45,458 nucleotides of DNA, from assembly GCA_000333855.2 (NCBI GenBank), contig CM007318.1, positions 1,110,047-1,155,504 on the forward strand, in the 5' to 3' direction. This DNA comes from Endotrypanum monterogeii. Lineage: Eukaryota; Euglenozoa; Kinetoplastea; Trypanosomatida; Trypanosomatidae. The notes under the pieces are model-generated. The model had not been told where the DNA came from and made no database searches. It worked only from the letters and a program-made list of their open reading frames with translations. Shown piece by piece: positions 30,601 to 40,700 of this stretch. The first letter of the stretch is position 1. Each line of letters starts with the position of its first letter. The position numbers were made by a program, and so were the translations under genes.

Positions 30601-30851
30601 GAGAAAATAATCACCGCCGACATCGATCGCTTCTGGAAAAAGAGATGCTGGCCAATCGCGGGGCGTCCAACAAAAATCGCTTTCAAATGGCACGCCGACT
30701 ATCCAACTGGAGTGGTGGTCGTGTGCCCTTCAACTTACGATACCGTGTCGTGGAGGCCAACATTCGTGATCCGCGAAACGCGCACTTGCGTAACTCCTAC
30801 GAGGCGGCATTAGCGAAGAAGCGGGCTAGTTTTAAGCAGAGACATGGTTAA
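27639..30851 (+). CDS. Large protein with PPR-like helical repeats and a PIN-like nuclease domain
   Basis: A 1070-residue protein I do not recognise as a named gene. The N-terminal part is basic and could be a mitochondrial presequence. The region to about residue 520 is alpha-helical with pentatricopeptide-like units, for example one starting LYHYLITAMATTQPS. About residues 598-770 look like a PIN-type nuclease domain: YVLDTSF (D603), a conserved-type acid in SQLAESV (E636), SSDNDQLLLI (D718/D720) and VLCTDDAQLV (D744/D745). This fits the four-acid layout of PIN domains that bind metal and cut RNA. A low-complexity acidic region follows, and the last 60 residues are basic. PPR plus a metallonuclease recalls PRORP (protein-only RNase P), but PRORP uses an NYN domain with a zinc-binding linker, which I do not see. 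A role in organellar or rRNA processing is an inference. Confidence 0.75.
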   Translation: MWGGVKKRTHYGDVFKRWSASQGLETLRSSLYREPRPWYIAHTLHQANHLLQDHHCARLLAWSTSIVALRPSLTGKQEAYRYTQEMFSVFVRHHKVGQQSLNEYMRLCAVGRDLSSAFDWFKYWQEAQREAHDELSLLSWLLQVASLSPNDERVEDMALTVLELYKQRFAVPPETTTMDSNKASANPVAAPTAPSSSPSAPLQCVQFTPHVGEAQLRRFLCLLKKLTPRIEANAQLREFLATVPISATEAAAECAKVGWPTESSHRLFPQLEQCVRQCSGGDWPGCSGNAPEEEDPAVGRLLPRLRDSLLHPSIQAKLEENAAQHNVAEVVALVDQYEESIRYEREGAGGDRAAAGRGRSRGEELWRMYDDPTSIAFRRRLVERGGVTPELYHYLITAMATTQPSAALRTLKRMEDAQLRPLDVTRAVALVAAQDSPEERRRLFKGQLDEMFVRTRLDAEHDTLKIVEAYWKYDYVEFFHYRNALEKKEFYAFLLHQLGPQSLQQLLLDTRTSGPAVMPEDLILLDEDLLLASRHYFRAQVGRSAVQGALNEISTHMPKLDIGLVGTLPHFADYCLDANDSIANSEAALQNLIQPYDTIYVLDTSFVETSEAFLAVGSTSSSLVLIPYLCLSQLAESVANADRFVTFDAALQQLTRTEPFLASQRLRGLFAMVSSSSSSPQEKSGRRARVLHFTECICANQVDPQLLNTLGLSPSSSDNDQLLLILAMLSSLKALEARLVLCTDDAQLVKQLETFSSSSLFRSAVEVMSTTPPDNLDLDRDLVNDNPVLRGAEEWNSSKTFEPRLHVAVDANAVKENNKIFPEIQEQVVANTHAMGRDTATFSQGEAPASAESGTPLYVPTGAPITLSDNMNSPWLSLLVEEEEAMRAGTTAPLPSPQAAPITVSAPPPSSDVAPEDQELRANLMDLYETPLDVVPIGVRMEEASSLGSVFREFDSLEPEEREQRAADRAAARSSLSLEEKTSKKRGRENNHRRHRSLLEKEMLANRGASNKNRFQMARRLSNWSGGRVPFNLRYRVVEANIRDPRNAHLRNSYEAALAKKRASFKQRHG

Positions 30852-31483
30852 TGATGAGCGCGTGTGTTGATTGTTTCCTCAACTACCACACTGAAGGTCG
30901 TCTTGTGGGGTGCGTCTGAGTCCATAAAACCCTTGAAAACAGTGGTCACCGTCATCGTATTCGAGTGCACACCCATCACAAATAACGCACCGTTTATGAA
31001 CACAGATACATGCCCGTACCCACAAACTGCCACCCAATGACCATCTTGAAGGGCCAACATAAGATAGGGAAAGAAGCCCGAGAGGCCTGGCTACTCTCTG
31101 ACCCCAAGCTCGGTCGATTGCACAGAATGATATCTGGATATCTTCTCTCAGATAAGACAACGGCCCTCCCCAGGCTGTATTGTCCGTTTCAATCTCGCTG
31201 AGTGCTGAACGGCAAAAGATGCGGTGCACGGGCCGGCAATTACAGGTCCGCCACAGGCCTAGTCCCAAACCGCCACCGAACTACGTGACGTGACTCTTGA
31301 TACTCTCTTCCCTCAATCGATTGAAACCTTTCCTCATTTTATAATCATTTTTTATCATGCCTTACGCCTCCCCCTCACTGCCGAGGAGTCAAAGAAGTCT
31401 ATCTGCTGTGTGATTTCGCAGAAACCGACTAGAGACGAGTCTGCGGGAGCTTGTGCCCGTGAGTGCAGTCCCACCAAGCAAAA
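30852..31483. other. Intergenic region upstream of the Abitram-like gene
   Basis: No gene supported. A pyrimidine-rich stretch at about 31310-31380 is followed by AG at 31384-31385, a candidate trans-splice acceptor 99 bp upstream of the ATG at 31484. Confidence 0.6.
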
Positions 31484-32107
31484 ATGTCAACGCTTCCCAG
31501 CACGCCAGCTCTGACAGACGGCGCCTCCAGGGCTGAGGGCTCTGCTACAGCGACGCTAGACTGGACGTACGTGTCCCTGCCGCCGCCGACCACGTTCGAC
31601 TATTACACAGAGCGCTATTACCATCAATTCGGCATTCGTGACTGTAAAAAGGTGAAGAATAACGATTGCCGTCTTCTGCAACATAGCAACGGACTTTGTG
31701 TATTGTGTCTCGATCCCAATCATGAGCTTGTGCGACGGTGCGAGGCCGCCGAGTCGTGTGTTACGGTATCCCAGGTAGAGTTCTTCAAGGGTCGCACCGC
31801 TATCACGCCTGAGAGCATTCACGTGGTGGGAAAGAGGAAAAAAAATGCATTAGTCTGTCAAAACGATACGAAGCTCTGTGGCATCACGCTTTCGGACGGA
31901 ACGGAGTACACTATTCCCGCCTGTGTCAACGGGTTTGTGCTCGAGCTGAACGCAACTCTGCTGACACAGCCGTGGATGGTGGCAGTGGCTCCGACTACCG
32001 AAGGCTACTTGGCCGTCATTAACCCGACCTCCAAGGCGGACTTCAGCGGGTATGAAAGGGTGTGGACGGCGACCGGCGGGGACGCCGCTGGTGAAGATGA
32101 CGACTAA
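31484..32107 (+). CDS. Abitram / Simiate (FAM206) family protein
   Basis: A 207-residue protein resembling the Abitram family (human ABITRAM/FAM206A, also called Simiate), a small lipoyl-like beta-fold protein reported in animals at nuclear speckles and in actin binding and transcriptional control. The supporting blocks run in the family's order: YYTERYYHQFG near 41-51, then CRLLQHSNGLCVLCLDPNH (about 62-80), then LCGITLSDGTEYTIPACVNG (about 131-150), then PTTEGYLAVINP (about 171-182). The animal proteins have closely similar ILQHSN, DGEEYT and PSTEGYIAVVLP blocks. The N-terminal 25 residues and the acidic C-terminal tail are lineage-specific. The open frame extends seven codons upstream only via GTG; the ATG at 31484 sits in an A-rich context (CAAAAATG). 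Function in kinetoplastids is unknown to me. Confidence 0.82.
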   Translation: MSTLPSTPALTDGASRAEGSATATLDWTYVSLPPPTTFDYYTERYYHQFGIRDCKKVKNNDCRLLQHSNGLCVLCLDPNHELVRRCEAAESCVTVSQVEFFKGRTAITPESIHVVGKRKKNALVCQNDTKLCGITLSDGTEYTIPACVNGFVLELNATLLTQPWMVAVAPTTEGYLAVINPTSKADFSGYERVWTATGGDAAGEDDD

Positions 32108-32820
32108 TCGTAGGCGAATCTGTATAGCGCAACCCACCCACGCCTCGCTCGTCTAACGACTGGCGTGAAGGATGTGCCGGCAAGTGATTCCACTCTGTGT
32201 GTCCTTAACAGTGTGCTACAACGATTAAAACCCTCAAGAATTTTTCGAAGGAGACAAAACTGTGGAAAGGAGAATGTGTCTTCTCCTGGGCCGTGAGCTG
32301 ATCGGTGCAATCTTCTTTCCTCGCGCGTCCAAGCCGCCACCCCCTCCCCTGCCCCATATCCATCATTCCTCGACTAGGCAACTTTGTGCTTCTTGCGTTT
32401 CACTGAAAGAGGATATGGTTATATGTTGAACCCCACATATTTCGCGTCTTTCCCCATCTGTTGCTCTTCCTCTTCTTCACACAATCGCCTCCCCGAGCAT
32501 TAGAACTTCGGGTGGGGCGGGGAAGGGGGTACACATGTCCCAGATCTTCCTTTGGTACTCACCCCTACTCCTCACACACGGGAACCGAGAATCACTCCCC
32601 ACTGCCTGTGCCTTTGAATCCTGCAGGTAAGTAATCTCAGACTGGCGCTTCACAGCCAACTATCGTCTACATTCGACCCCCCCCCTCCTCCTCTTCCCGG
32701 TGTTTTTGCCACGTTTGGAGGTAAATTTTGTTGATCCTGGTACCGCTGTTTTTTTTTTCCTTTAGTTGAGAGGTTGATCTCTCGACTTTAGCTGTCAGCA
32801 GCACGGCACATAGTAACAAA
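32108..32820. other. Intergenic region upstream of the flippase
   Basis: No gene supported. It ends in a strong poly-T tract and trans-splice acceptor (see 32748-32765). Confidence 0.65.
32748..32765 (+). promoter_or_regulatory. Candidate trans-splice acceptor for the P4-ATPase
   Basis: A T run followed by CCTTTAG gives AG at 32764-32765, 55 bp before the ATG at 32821. It is one of the clearest polypyrimidine-AG arrangements in the window. Confidence 0.6.
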
Positions 32821-35800
32821 ATGCAAAATGTCTGCTATGAGGCGCTGCGGAACGATGATGCCGATGAGCATTTGCAAAGCGGAGGCAACGTTAGCCCTCG
32901 CGTCTCCCCAAGCGGTGTGTGCGATCTACCGCATTCACATCGAGAAAACGGCACTTCACCCAACCAGGTCCCTTTCGGCGCTCCTGGCACTGATGCGGCA
33001 TCGATATCAACAGTGACAGCGGCGCTGTCTACTCCACAGCTGAAAAAGCGCAGTTGCAGGCTGTGGTTGCGTGAACTGCTTCACCTGCCCATCCTGCCGT
33101 CTTGCGACACACGTCACATCCCATTTGGACACCTCCCCGGGGAATGGACACCGGTGGGCTATCCGAGCAACGCGGTGAACAACCGCCGTTACACGCTCTT
33201 TACGTTTCTCCCGCTGGCACTACTCCACGAGTTTCAGAATTATTTCAACCTCTTCTACCTCTTCCTGGCATCGTCGCAGTTTATACCGGAGCTGAAGGTC
33301 GGTTTTCTCTTCACATATTTCTCTCCGCTCGTACTGGTGGTGTGCCTGTCGCTGATAAAAGAGGCACTGGATGAGTGGAAGCGATTCCGCCGTGACAGGA
33401 TTGCTAACTTGGAGATGTTTGAGAAACTTACAGGCGGGGGCGATCTCGTGGCAGTGCAATCGTCAGACATCATGGTCGGGGATCTCCTCATATTGCACCA
33501 AGATCAACGTGTGCCGGCCGACTGTGTCGTGATGCACACGTCTGATAAAATGGACGCAACTTTCATTCGCACCGACCAACTCGACGGTGAGACGGACTGG
33601 AAACTACGCTACCCACTAAACTCCACAAAAAGTCTGACACATGCTGAGCTTTGCCGACTTCGCTTCAACCTGCACTGCGACTCACCCCACAAGGACATAT
33701 ACAGCTTTGTTGGCACCTTTGACAAGGGGAACGGTCAGAGCGAGTCTGTGACGATGGATAATGTTGTCTGGTCTTCGTCGGTGGTGGCGACAGGGACGCT
33801 GGTAGGCGCCGTGGTGTTCACGGGCAGAGAAACACGCAGCGCACTCAATTCTACAAGTCTTCGCAACAAGACCGGGCTCATTGAGCTTGAGCTCAACCGT
33901 GTCGCGCTCCTGTGTCTCTCGCTGCTTGCTCTCCTCTCGTTTCTTCTTGTGGCCCAACAACAATTCCGTGGTGACTCCCTGGTCATGTTTGTGCGCTTCT
34001 TTATTCTCCTTTCGGCCATGATTCCAATATCGATGCGCGTCAATGTAGATGTCGGTCGCCTCTGGTATTCTTATGACATATCGCGCGACCCCAACATCCC
34101 TGGTACGGTAGCCCGCAACACAAACCTACCGGAAGAACTTGGTCGGTTGCGCTACCTCTTCTCTGACAAAACCGGGACGCTAACTAAGAACAAGATGAAA
34201 TTTCGCGTGATGCAGGTAGGGCCTGATACAGTACTTACAGACCGTGTGACGGATCGGATGGCCTACGCGCTACAGGAGTACTTCGGCACGGGCTCCGAAG
34301 GACCAGCGTCTCAGCTCGCATTCAGTAGCGTGCACTCGCGCCTCCGGCTGGGTAATGCAAAGCAGTGGAACCGTGATGTGCGGAGCGTAGGCGACCTCAT
34401 AAAAGCAATCGTGCTATGCCACAATGTAAGCCCAGTAACAGGGGAGGAGCCGGTGGACCTTGGTGTCGACGACCGCACGAGACAACCAGGGACCGCTTCG
34501 GCGGGGACAGAGCCTCTAGCAGCAGATTTGACAAGGGAACCCATGAGCTACCAGGCCTCCTCCCCAGACGAAGTTGCACTCGTTGATTTCTGTCGCTCTC
34601 TTGGTGTTGTATTGACCTATCGAGATCTTACGTCGATGGCTTTCACCGTCGGAGATACTGCGCAGCTGCACCACTACACCATCGTCAAAACGTTCCCCTT
34701 CTCACCGGAGCGCAAATGCATGGGCATCATACTACGCGAACGCACTGCGAGCAGTAGCGACAGCTACGCACCGGAAACGCTCAAATTTTACATGAAAGGT
34801 GCGGACGTAAAGATGGCGTCCGTTGTGCGGCAATCGGATTGGCTGGACGAGTGCTGTCAAGAGCTAGCGCAGATGGGGCTGCGCACACTCGTATTCGCCA
34901 GTCGCACCCTAAGCGAGGATATCCTCTGTGCGTTCCTTCAGCAGTACGAGGATGCCATGTCCATTCTCGGTGAGGGTCGTGCAGAAGCGATCGAGAATGC
35001 GATGCGAGTGTTAGAGCGCGACATGACACTCACTGGGGTTACGGGCGTGGAAGACGAGCTGCAAGATGACGTAGTTGTCTGTCTCGAGACGCTTGGCATG
35101 TGTGGTATAAAGGTCTGGATGTTAACGGGTGACAAAGTCGAAACGGCGACCACCATTGGCCGATCAGCTCGACTCATTCCCCGTCACTGTCGTGTTGAGT
35201 ATTTTTGTGGGATGTCCCCGGCAGACATGATGGAACGACTTTTTGAACTTCAAGAGGAGTTTCATTGGAGTATGAGGGATGGTGGTCTGGTGCCACAGTG
35301 GACACTGGTTCTGGATGGGAACGCACTGGCGCATTGCCTGTCTAGTGCCTCCGTCTTCACCGAAGTAGCCAGTACCGCCTACTCGGTAATTGTGGCGCGT
35401 TGCTCCCCAACGCAGAAAGCCGCAGTGGTGAGTGTCATGCGTGATCGCTGCCGTGATGCGCGTGTCGCAGCCATTGGCGACGGCGGTAACGACGTGTCAA
35501 TGATTCAGGCGGCCAATGTGGGGATTGGTATTGAGGGAGAGGAGGGAAATCAGGCAAGCATGGCAGCGGACTTCTCCATTACTAAATTCTCGCACTGCCT
35601 GCGGCTGATCATGTGGCATGGACGGAACTCGTACCGGCGCACGTGTAGGCTCAGTCAATTCATCATGCATCGTGGCATCGTCTACTCAGTTATCCAAACT
35701 GTCTTCTCCGTATTGTTTGCGGGGACAACCATGTCCCTGTTCAACGGATACCTTCTGATGGGGTACTCCACCGTCTTCACTATGGCGCCAGCCTTTGCGC

Positions 35801-36312
35801 TCGTGCTCGACGAGGACTTCAATGAGTCCGACGTACACGAATATCCGTTCCTCTACAAGGATTTGCTGAAGGCCCGCTCGATGAACACTCGCACTGTTCT
35901 CGAGTGGGTATGGGCATCGCTCTTTCATGGAGGTGTCATGATGCTGGTGACGCTAGAGCTTTTCCACTCGGAGATGTTTCAGATTGTCACGATAGCCTAC
36001 ACATCCCTTCTCATAACAGAGTGGGTCGTCATCGGCACCACTGTGCATCTCCGCATTCTCTGGCGAGAGCGCCGCTCGCGTTTTTTCCTCTTTTTGAGCT
36101 CCGAGCTGGTGTCGCTGGTAATGTTTTTCCTTGCTGTTGTCGTGTTGCCTGACACATTTGATCACGAATTCTTCTTCTCATTGAGTTGCTGGTGGCGTGT
36201 GGCGGTCATCTGTCTCGCTAGCTTTGTACCACTCATCATATTTCAGATGATCGGCAAGTACATTCTTATCAGTGGACGCTTTCTCATCACCTCCACGGGT
36301 CGTCGTAGGTGA
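32821..36312 (+). CDS. P4-type phospholipid-transporting ATPase (flippase), Neo1/ATP9 class
   Basis: A 1163-residue P4-ATPase that would move aminophospholipids or related lipids from the lumenal to the cytosolic leaflet of Golgi/endosomal membranes. All P-type landmarks are present: the actuator motif DGET (255-258), the M4 motif PISM (402-405, usually PISL), the phosphorylated Asp in DKTGTLT (D449), the nucleotide-domain KGAD (about 659-662), TGDKVETA, and the hinge GDGGNDVSM (886-894). About ten hydrophobic segments are visible: two before the actuator domain, two around PISM and six after the hinge. DQLDGETDWKLR and NLPEELGRLRYLFSDK match the Neo1/ATP9 branch; most P4-ATPases have an NLDGETNLK-type sequence. 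Neo1/ATP9 enzymes act without a CDC50 subunit, so independence from CDC50 is predicted. It is a different branch from the Leishmania miltefosine transporter. The M4 Met in place of Leu is a minor departure. Confidence 0.93.
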   Translation: MQNVCYEALRNDDADEHLQSGGNVSPRVSPSGVCDLPHSHRENGTSPNQVPFGAPGTDAASISTVTAALSTPQLKKRSCRLWLRELLHLPILPSCDTRHIPFGHLPGEWTPVGYPSNAVNNRRYTLFTFLPLALLHEFQNYFNLFYLFLASSQFIPELKVGFLFTYFSPLVLVVCLSLIKEALDEWKRFRRDRIANLEMFEKLTGGGDLVAVQSSDIMVGDLLILHQDQRVPADCVVMHTSDKMDATFIRTDQLDGETDWKLRYPLNSTKSLTHAELCRLRFNLHCDSPHKDIYSFVGTFDKGNGQSESVTMDNVVWSSSVVATGTLVGAVVFTGRETRSALNSTSLRNKTGLIELELNRVALLCLSLLALLSFLLVAQQQFRGDSLVMFVRFFILLSAMIPISMRVNVDVGRLWYSYDISRDPNIPGTVARNTNLPEELGRLRYLFSDKTGTLTKNKMKFRVMQVGPDTVLTDRVTDRMAYALQEYFGTGSEGPASQLAFSSVHSRLRLGNAKQWNRDVRSVGDLIKAIVLCHNVSPVTGEEPVDLGVDDRTRQPGTASAGTEPLAADLTREPMSYQASSPDEVALVDFCRSLGVVLTYRDLTSMAFTVGDTAQLHHYTIVKTFPFSPERKCMGIILRERTASSSDSYAPETLKFYMKGADVKMASVVRQSDWLDECCQELAQMGLRTLVFASRTLSEDILCAFLQQYEDAMSILGEGRAEAIENAMRVLERDMTLTGVTGVEDELQDDVVVCLETLGMCGIKVWMLTGDKVETATTIGRSARLIPRHCRVEYFCGMSPADMMERLFELQEEFHWSMRDGGLVPQWTLVLDGNALAHCLSSASVFTEVASTAYSVIVARCSPTQKAAVVSVMRDRCRDARVAAIGDGGNDVSMIQAANVGIGIEGEEGNQASMAADFSITKFSHCLRLIMWHGRNSYRRTCRLSQFIMHRGIVYSVIQTVFSVLFAGTTMSLFNGYLLMGYSTVFTMAPAFALVLDEDFNESDVHEYPFLYKDLLKARSMNTRTVLEWVWASLFHGGVMMLVTLELFHSEMFQIVTIAYTSLLITEWVVIGTTVHLRILWRERRSRFFLFLSSELVSLVMFFLAVVVLPDTFDHEFFFSLSCWWRVAVICLASFVPLIIFQMIGKYILISGRFLITSTGRRR

Positions 36313-37796
36313 TAGCTGGTGCAGCAGTCATGCCTCGATGGCCTCAATATCCTCTTTGCATTATTCCTTTCACCGTCACGCGCAGCCTGTCCCTTCTTTT
36401 TGCTTTCCCTCCATAAAGAATGAGAGCTATGTTGTGCCGTGTGCGGAAGCCGTCGCATCTCACCACCACCCTATGTATTTGTCTATGGCAAGTATGCCTT
36501 TGATGTCGACAAGGACCGGTCCCTAACACCCCAGTGGTTCGAAGCAACAGTTCACCACAGGTACCGGGCGGTTAGGCCACTAGGTGGCGGTGCGGTGTAA
36601 AGAGAAAGGGAGATGAGTGGTGATATCATCTGCTCTATCCAGCGCATAGACAAGTCGTTTAATGTGACTCGAGGAATGCACTGTCTGCTTATCAACTGAA
36701 CGATGGAAGTGCAGAGTACCCCACCTCTGCAGCGGAATCGGAAAAGAGAGTGAGAATTGATGCGAGTACAGTATAGAAGTATGAACACCGGAAAAGAAAA
36801 AGGGGTTTTACCGACAGGTGAGCTTCTTGAGGTTTTTCTGCAGTGACATCACCACGCACCCCCTGTTGTTGTTCTTCCTCTCCATCCTTCACACTTCGCT
36901 GTTGCGCGTACGCCTTCAAGGAGTCTTTTTTTTTTTTTTTTTGGTGTGTCCTTCATTGTGTGCATGCCGCCCGCCCCCTCCCCCTACCACCACCGAGCAC
37001 ACTAAAGGCCGCATTCAGCCCCTGCTGACGGCCCATGAGCACACATGGCTCGTAGAAGACCAGCGGAGAAACAAGGAAAATGCGTACTCGAGAGCTAAAC
37101 AACAAAAAAAAAACGTGCACGGAAATAAAACAATGAAGCAACCACGCTCAGGGCCAGAGTTTTCATTGGACACGTGTCACTCTCTTACCCCACATTCTGT
37201 GGTTGTGTTGGATTTTGAAAAAAAATACATACGCATCGGAGTGTATTAGGGAAAAATGTGATCGAAGACCACATCTTCGTGGATGTGAGCAATAGCTTCT
37301 CGGACATATCGTCCCTCTTTTCTTGTATGTGAACTCTCTGCCGAATGAGTGCTTCCTATCACATGACGCGCTCGCACGCCGGTGGGGGGGGGGGGCCACG
37401 TATCAGAGAAGTGGCAAGAAAAGAAACAAAATTCATTTCGTGAGCGTGCGAAAATATGCTTTCTCCTTTCATCGGGCGCCTTTTTTTAAAACCGATATTC
37501 GTGAGCTGACCTCTCATCCTTATTCCCTCTCCACATTCCTGGATCTACTTTGTGTGCGTGTATGTGTCTGAGCGTTGCATTTTTTTGTTTGTTTTCTATT
37601 TTTTGTGCGTGCTGCAGTCTTGCTGGCGTGCTCTCCCCCACCTCGCACCCCACTCGCCCTCGGCAACGACTTGGGCCTACATATTGTCTCACCTAGCAGA
37701 GAGGAAGAGACAAGCCGGAGGCACAACGCGTAGGGTTCGAGGAACCATAAGTCTATCGGTACGGGGTGGGGGCCTTCCACCGTGTGGCGAGCCGTC
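36313..37796. other. Intergenic region between the flippase and REH2
   Basis: No gene supported. It contains T runs (about 36927-36943), a G run near 37384-37394 and the REH2 trans-splice signal at its right end. Confidence 0.65.
37579..37617 (+). promoter_or_regulatory. Candidate trans-splice acceptor for REH2
   Basis: A long T-rich tract (about 37579-37604) followed by GCTGCAG gives AG at 37616-37617, 179 bp before the ATG at 37797. Confidence 0.6.
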
Positions 37797-40700
37797 ATGC
37801 ACTGCGTCGGCCGCGCTTGTGTGGCACTATCGTCTCCCGCTACACCATCAGCAACGGCTATCGTTGACCGTGTGCATGGCACCCGCATATTCCCCATAGC
37901 GACGCGTTCACTCTGTGCAGTGAGATCAAGGCTGCAGACTTCCTTATCGAGCAACAGTGCCTGTAACGCCTTCTGTGGTCAGGACCGACTCTCAAGTGGA
38001 CCACTACAGACGTCATGGCGACACTATACGAACTCTAGAAACGCACCTGATGCCATAGACCCGAAGGAGATCAACTTCGTCGACCCAGAAGAGATATTGA
38101 CAGGAACTACAACCACCGACGCGTTTGGCGGCAGTGGTAACCCACACACCAAAACACTCACGACATCCGTAGCATGGTGCACAACAAAATCGCCAGCGTT
38201 TCCGTCCGTCTTCGCTGATGTCAAGGTTGTGGACCCGTTCACACGAGCGCGAATGCTGGGCTTCGTGCGACGATATCAAACCGCGACAGCACCCGCAGCG
38301 GAGAGCACTTCGGCTGCGACCTCCGCCCCATCCTCCGTCGGCTTTCTGACCGAGGCAGTCGGTGGTGGTGAACTTTTTCATGCACGCCTGCAACTCCCTG
38401 TCATCGGAATCGCTCGCTACCTGCTGGAGGAAATGAGTGCAGCCGGCCGCTCGGAAGTCCCGACGGTACTCTGGGCACATGGTGTTTCCACTACGGCTAA
38501 GGAGGCTGAACTGCTTGCTGCCATGCACGCGGAGCAGATAGCAGATCTGCTAGGGTATCATGTCTTCACTCTACCATCAAAACAGCACAAGCACGCCGAG
38601 GTCGCGCGTGCGGCAGGTCGCTACGCGTCCTCACCAGAAGACAAAGACAGCGGCCCTTCCACCGAGCAACGCATCGCGCAATGGCCTCTTCCTTTGAGAC
38701 GAGTCCTGACAGACGAAGAAACGGAAAGCGGGGAGTGGCAGCTCGTGAACACGGCCGCGCCAACACGCCATTACGTCTTTCCGGACCATACACTACTATC
38801 CCCGTGCGTGTTGGATCCCAAGTCACGACCCCGAGTCGAAGCTATGTTTGCCCGTGCTCCTCTTGACTGCCCCTCGTTCGCGCAGCAGCTCAGCACGGAG
38901 AAGGTACGAACGCTGACAGCAAGCAGCGTGGCGTCCGGAGGCGAAGAGGCAATGGTGGCAAAACTTGTTTTGCCACCGCAGGTGACAGGGATCGCGAACC
39001 CCTCGATGGAACTCGTTGCCTCTGGTAAGGCAACGGAGCGCACAACCGCGGTGCTGCTAGCCTGCATGCACGCAGAGCTTCTCTTGGACGCTGTGGGCGT
39101 GTCTATTTTCGACGACCCAGTGACGCAGAAAGCACACGCCATGACGGCCTGGAGCTACGGACGCCCCGCACCCCTCCCAGGCGCAAAACCAAGGAATCCG
39201 TCACACGTGCATCTACCACAGCCACTGAAGGAGCTTGCAGCGAGACCTGTCGGGGACGGTCGCGCTCGCACGTCGTCCCGCTCAGCTGAAGAGGAGTGGT
39301 TCCACAGGCATGAGGTTGTTACAGAGCAATGTGGAAGCTTTGTGGAAACCGCGGTTGGTGAATCAACGGCGGTGGAGGACATCACCGCGTTTCTTCATGC
39401 TCATGGTGCCACGCGGGCGTCTGCACCGTTTCTGCACGTGTCGATCGGACCTCGAGTCAGGTCCACAGTGCTACTTCCCCTGCCGGACTCCTACGGCATT
39501 CGTGGTGGTGTAGGAATTGCTTCGAGCGCACAGGATGCTGACACCCTCGCCGCCATGCACGCCTTAGACATCTTGTCCATGCTTCGTGTTCCAGTGAAAA
39601 AAGAGGAGGGCGCCGATGAGATCTGGAAGCGCGTACGGCGTGAACGCATTCCAGACGTGCCGTTCGAATCAGCGGACATCTCCACACCGAGCCCACCAGC
39701 TCGCCGCTGTACCTTGAAGAAGCTGAGCAAGCAAGTCACTGTAACCGCAGCGACTCCGTCCGAGGGCATGGCGCTCGTGGATGGAACACAGGACGCACCT
39801 CACATGAACAACAGCGCACAAAACCCGTTGCGGCGCCGTGCGGCCAAACGTGCGCGACTAGCCTCGGAGCGGTCCGCCGCAGGAAACAGCGCCATGCACG
39901 GGGAGTCGTATGATGCGGTATCATCTTCGCTACCAGAGACCCTCCGGGAAACGGCCGAAACACCAGACACGGAGCGATTGGCCGCAGCGCGCGCGGTGGT
40001 GCCGAAGGAATTTTGGGACTTGCAGGCAGACAGTCCTGATGGGTACATTATGATAGCCCCTGGCGTGCCAGAGGGCTCTGCGATATCTGCGTACGCAATC
40101 ACCTCTCCTAGAAAGATGGACAAGTCGGCTAAGGGACGCATACTAGACTACTTGGCGACTGTTGGCCGTCGCCTCGATGATGTGATCGTTGTGAGGCAAG
40201 CTCTCAGCGAGGACGAAACGGAGGGTCGACCACGGTATAGATGTGCGCTAAAATTGCCACTACCTTCCCTTTGCGGAGAACCTCGACTTGCGCTAGGCGA
40301 AGCCGACACGATTGCCGACGCCGAATACGCCGCCTGTATGCACGCGGAGCTCATTCTCGACGCACTCGGGGTATGCCTCTACACCGACCCCGTGAAACAG
40401 AAACGGCACGCCGAAGCGTGTGCACAGTGGGGTCGCTGGGCACCACTCACTTCTGGTGAGGAGCGGTCCGGTAACACACCGTCCCCGCCGCCGCTGCGCC
40501 GCGAACACGCCGGATCGCTTCACTGGGAGCGTCAAAAAGAGCGGAAGAATAAAAGAGGTGGGGGATTTGGCGCTTCCCAAGACGCAACGGACGAGCGGGC
40601 TGCAGCTGAAGGGCACCACGAGAAGGCCGCGGGCCGCGGCATCTCTGCGGAGGTCAACATAACGGATTCATTCACCGCAGCGGTGGCGGATCAGGCAGCA

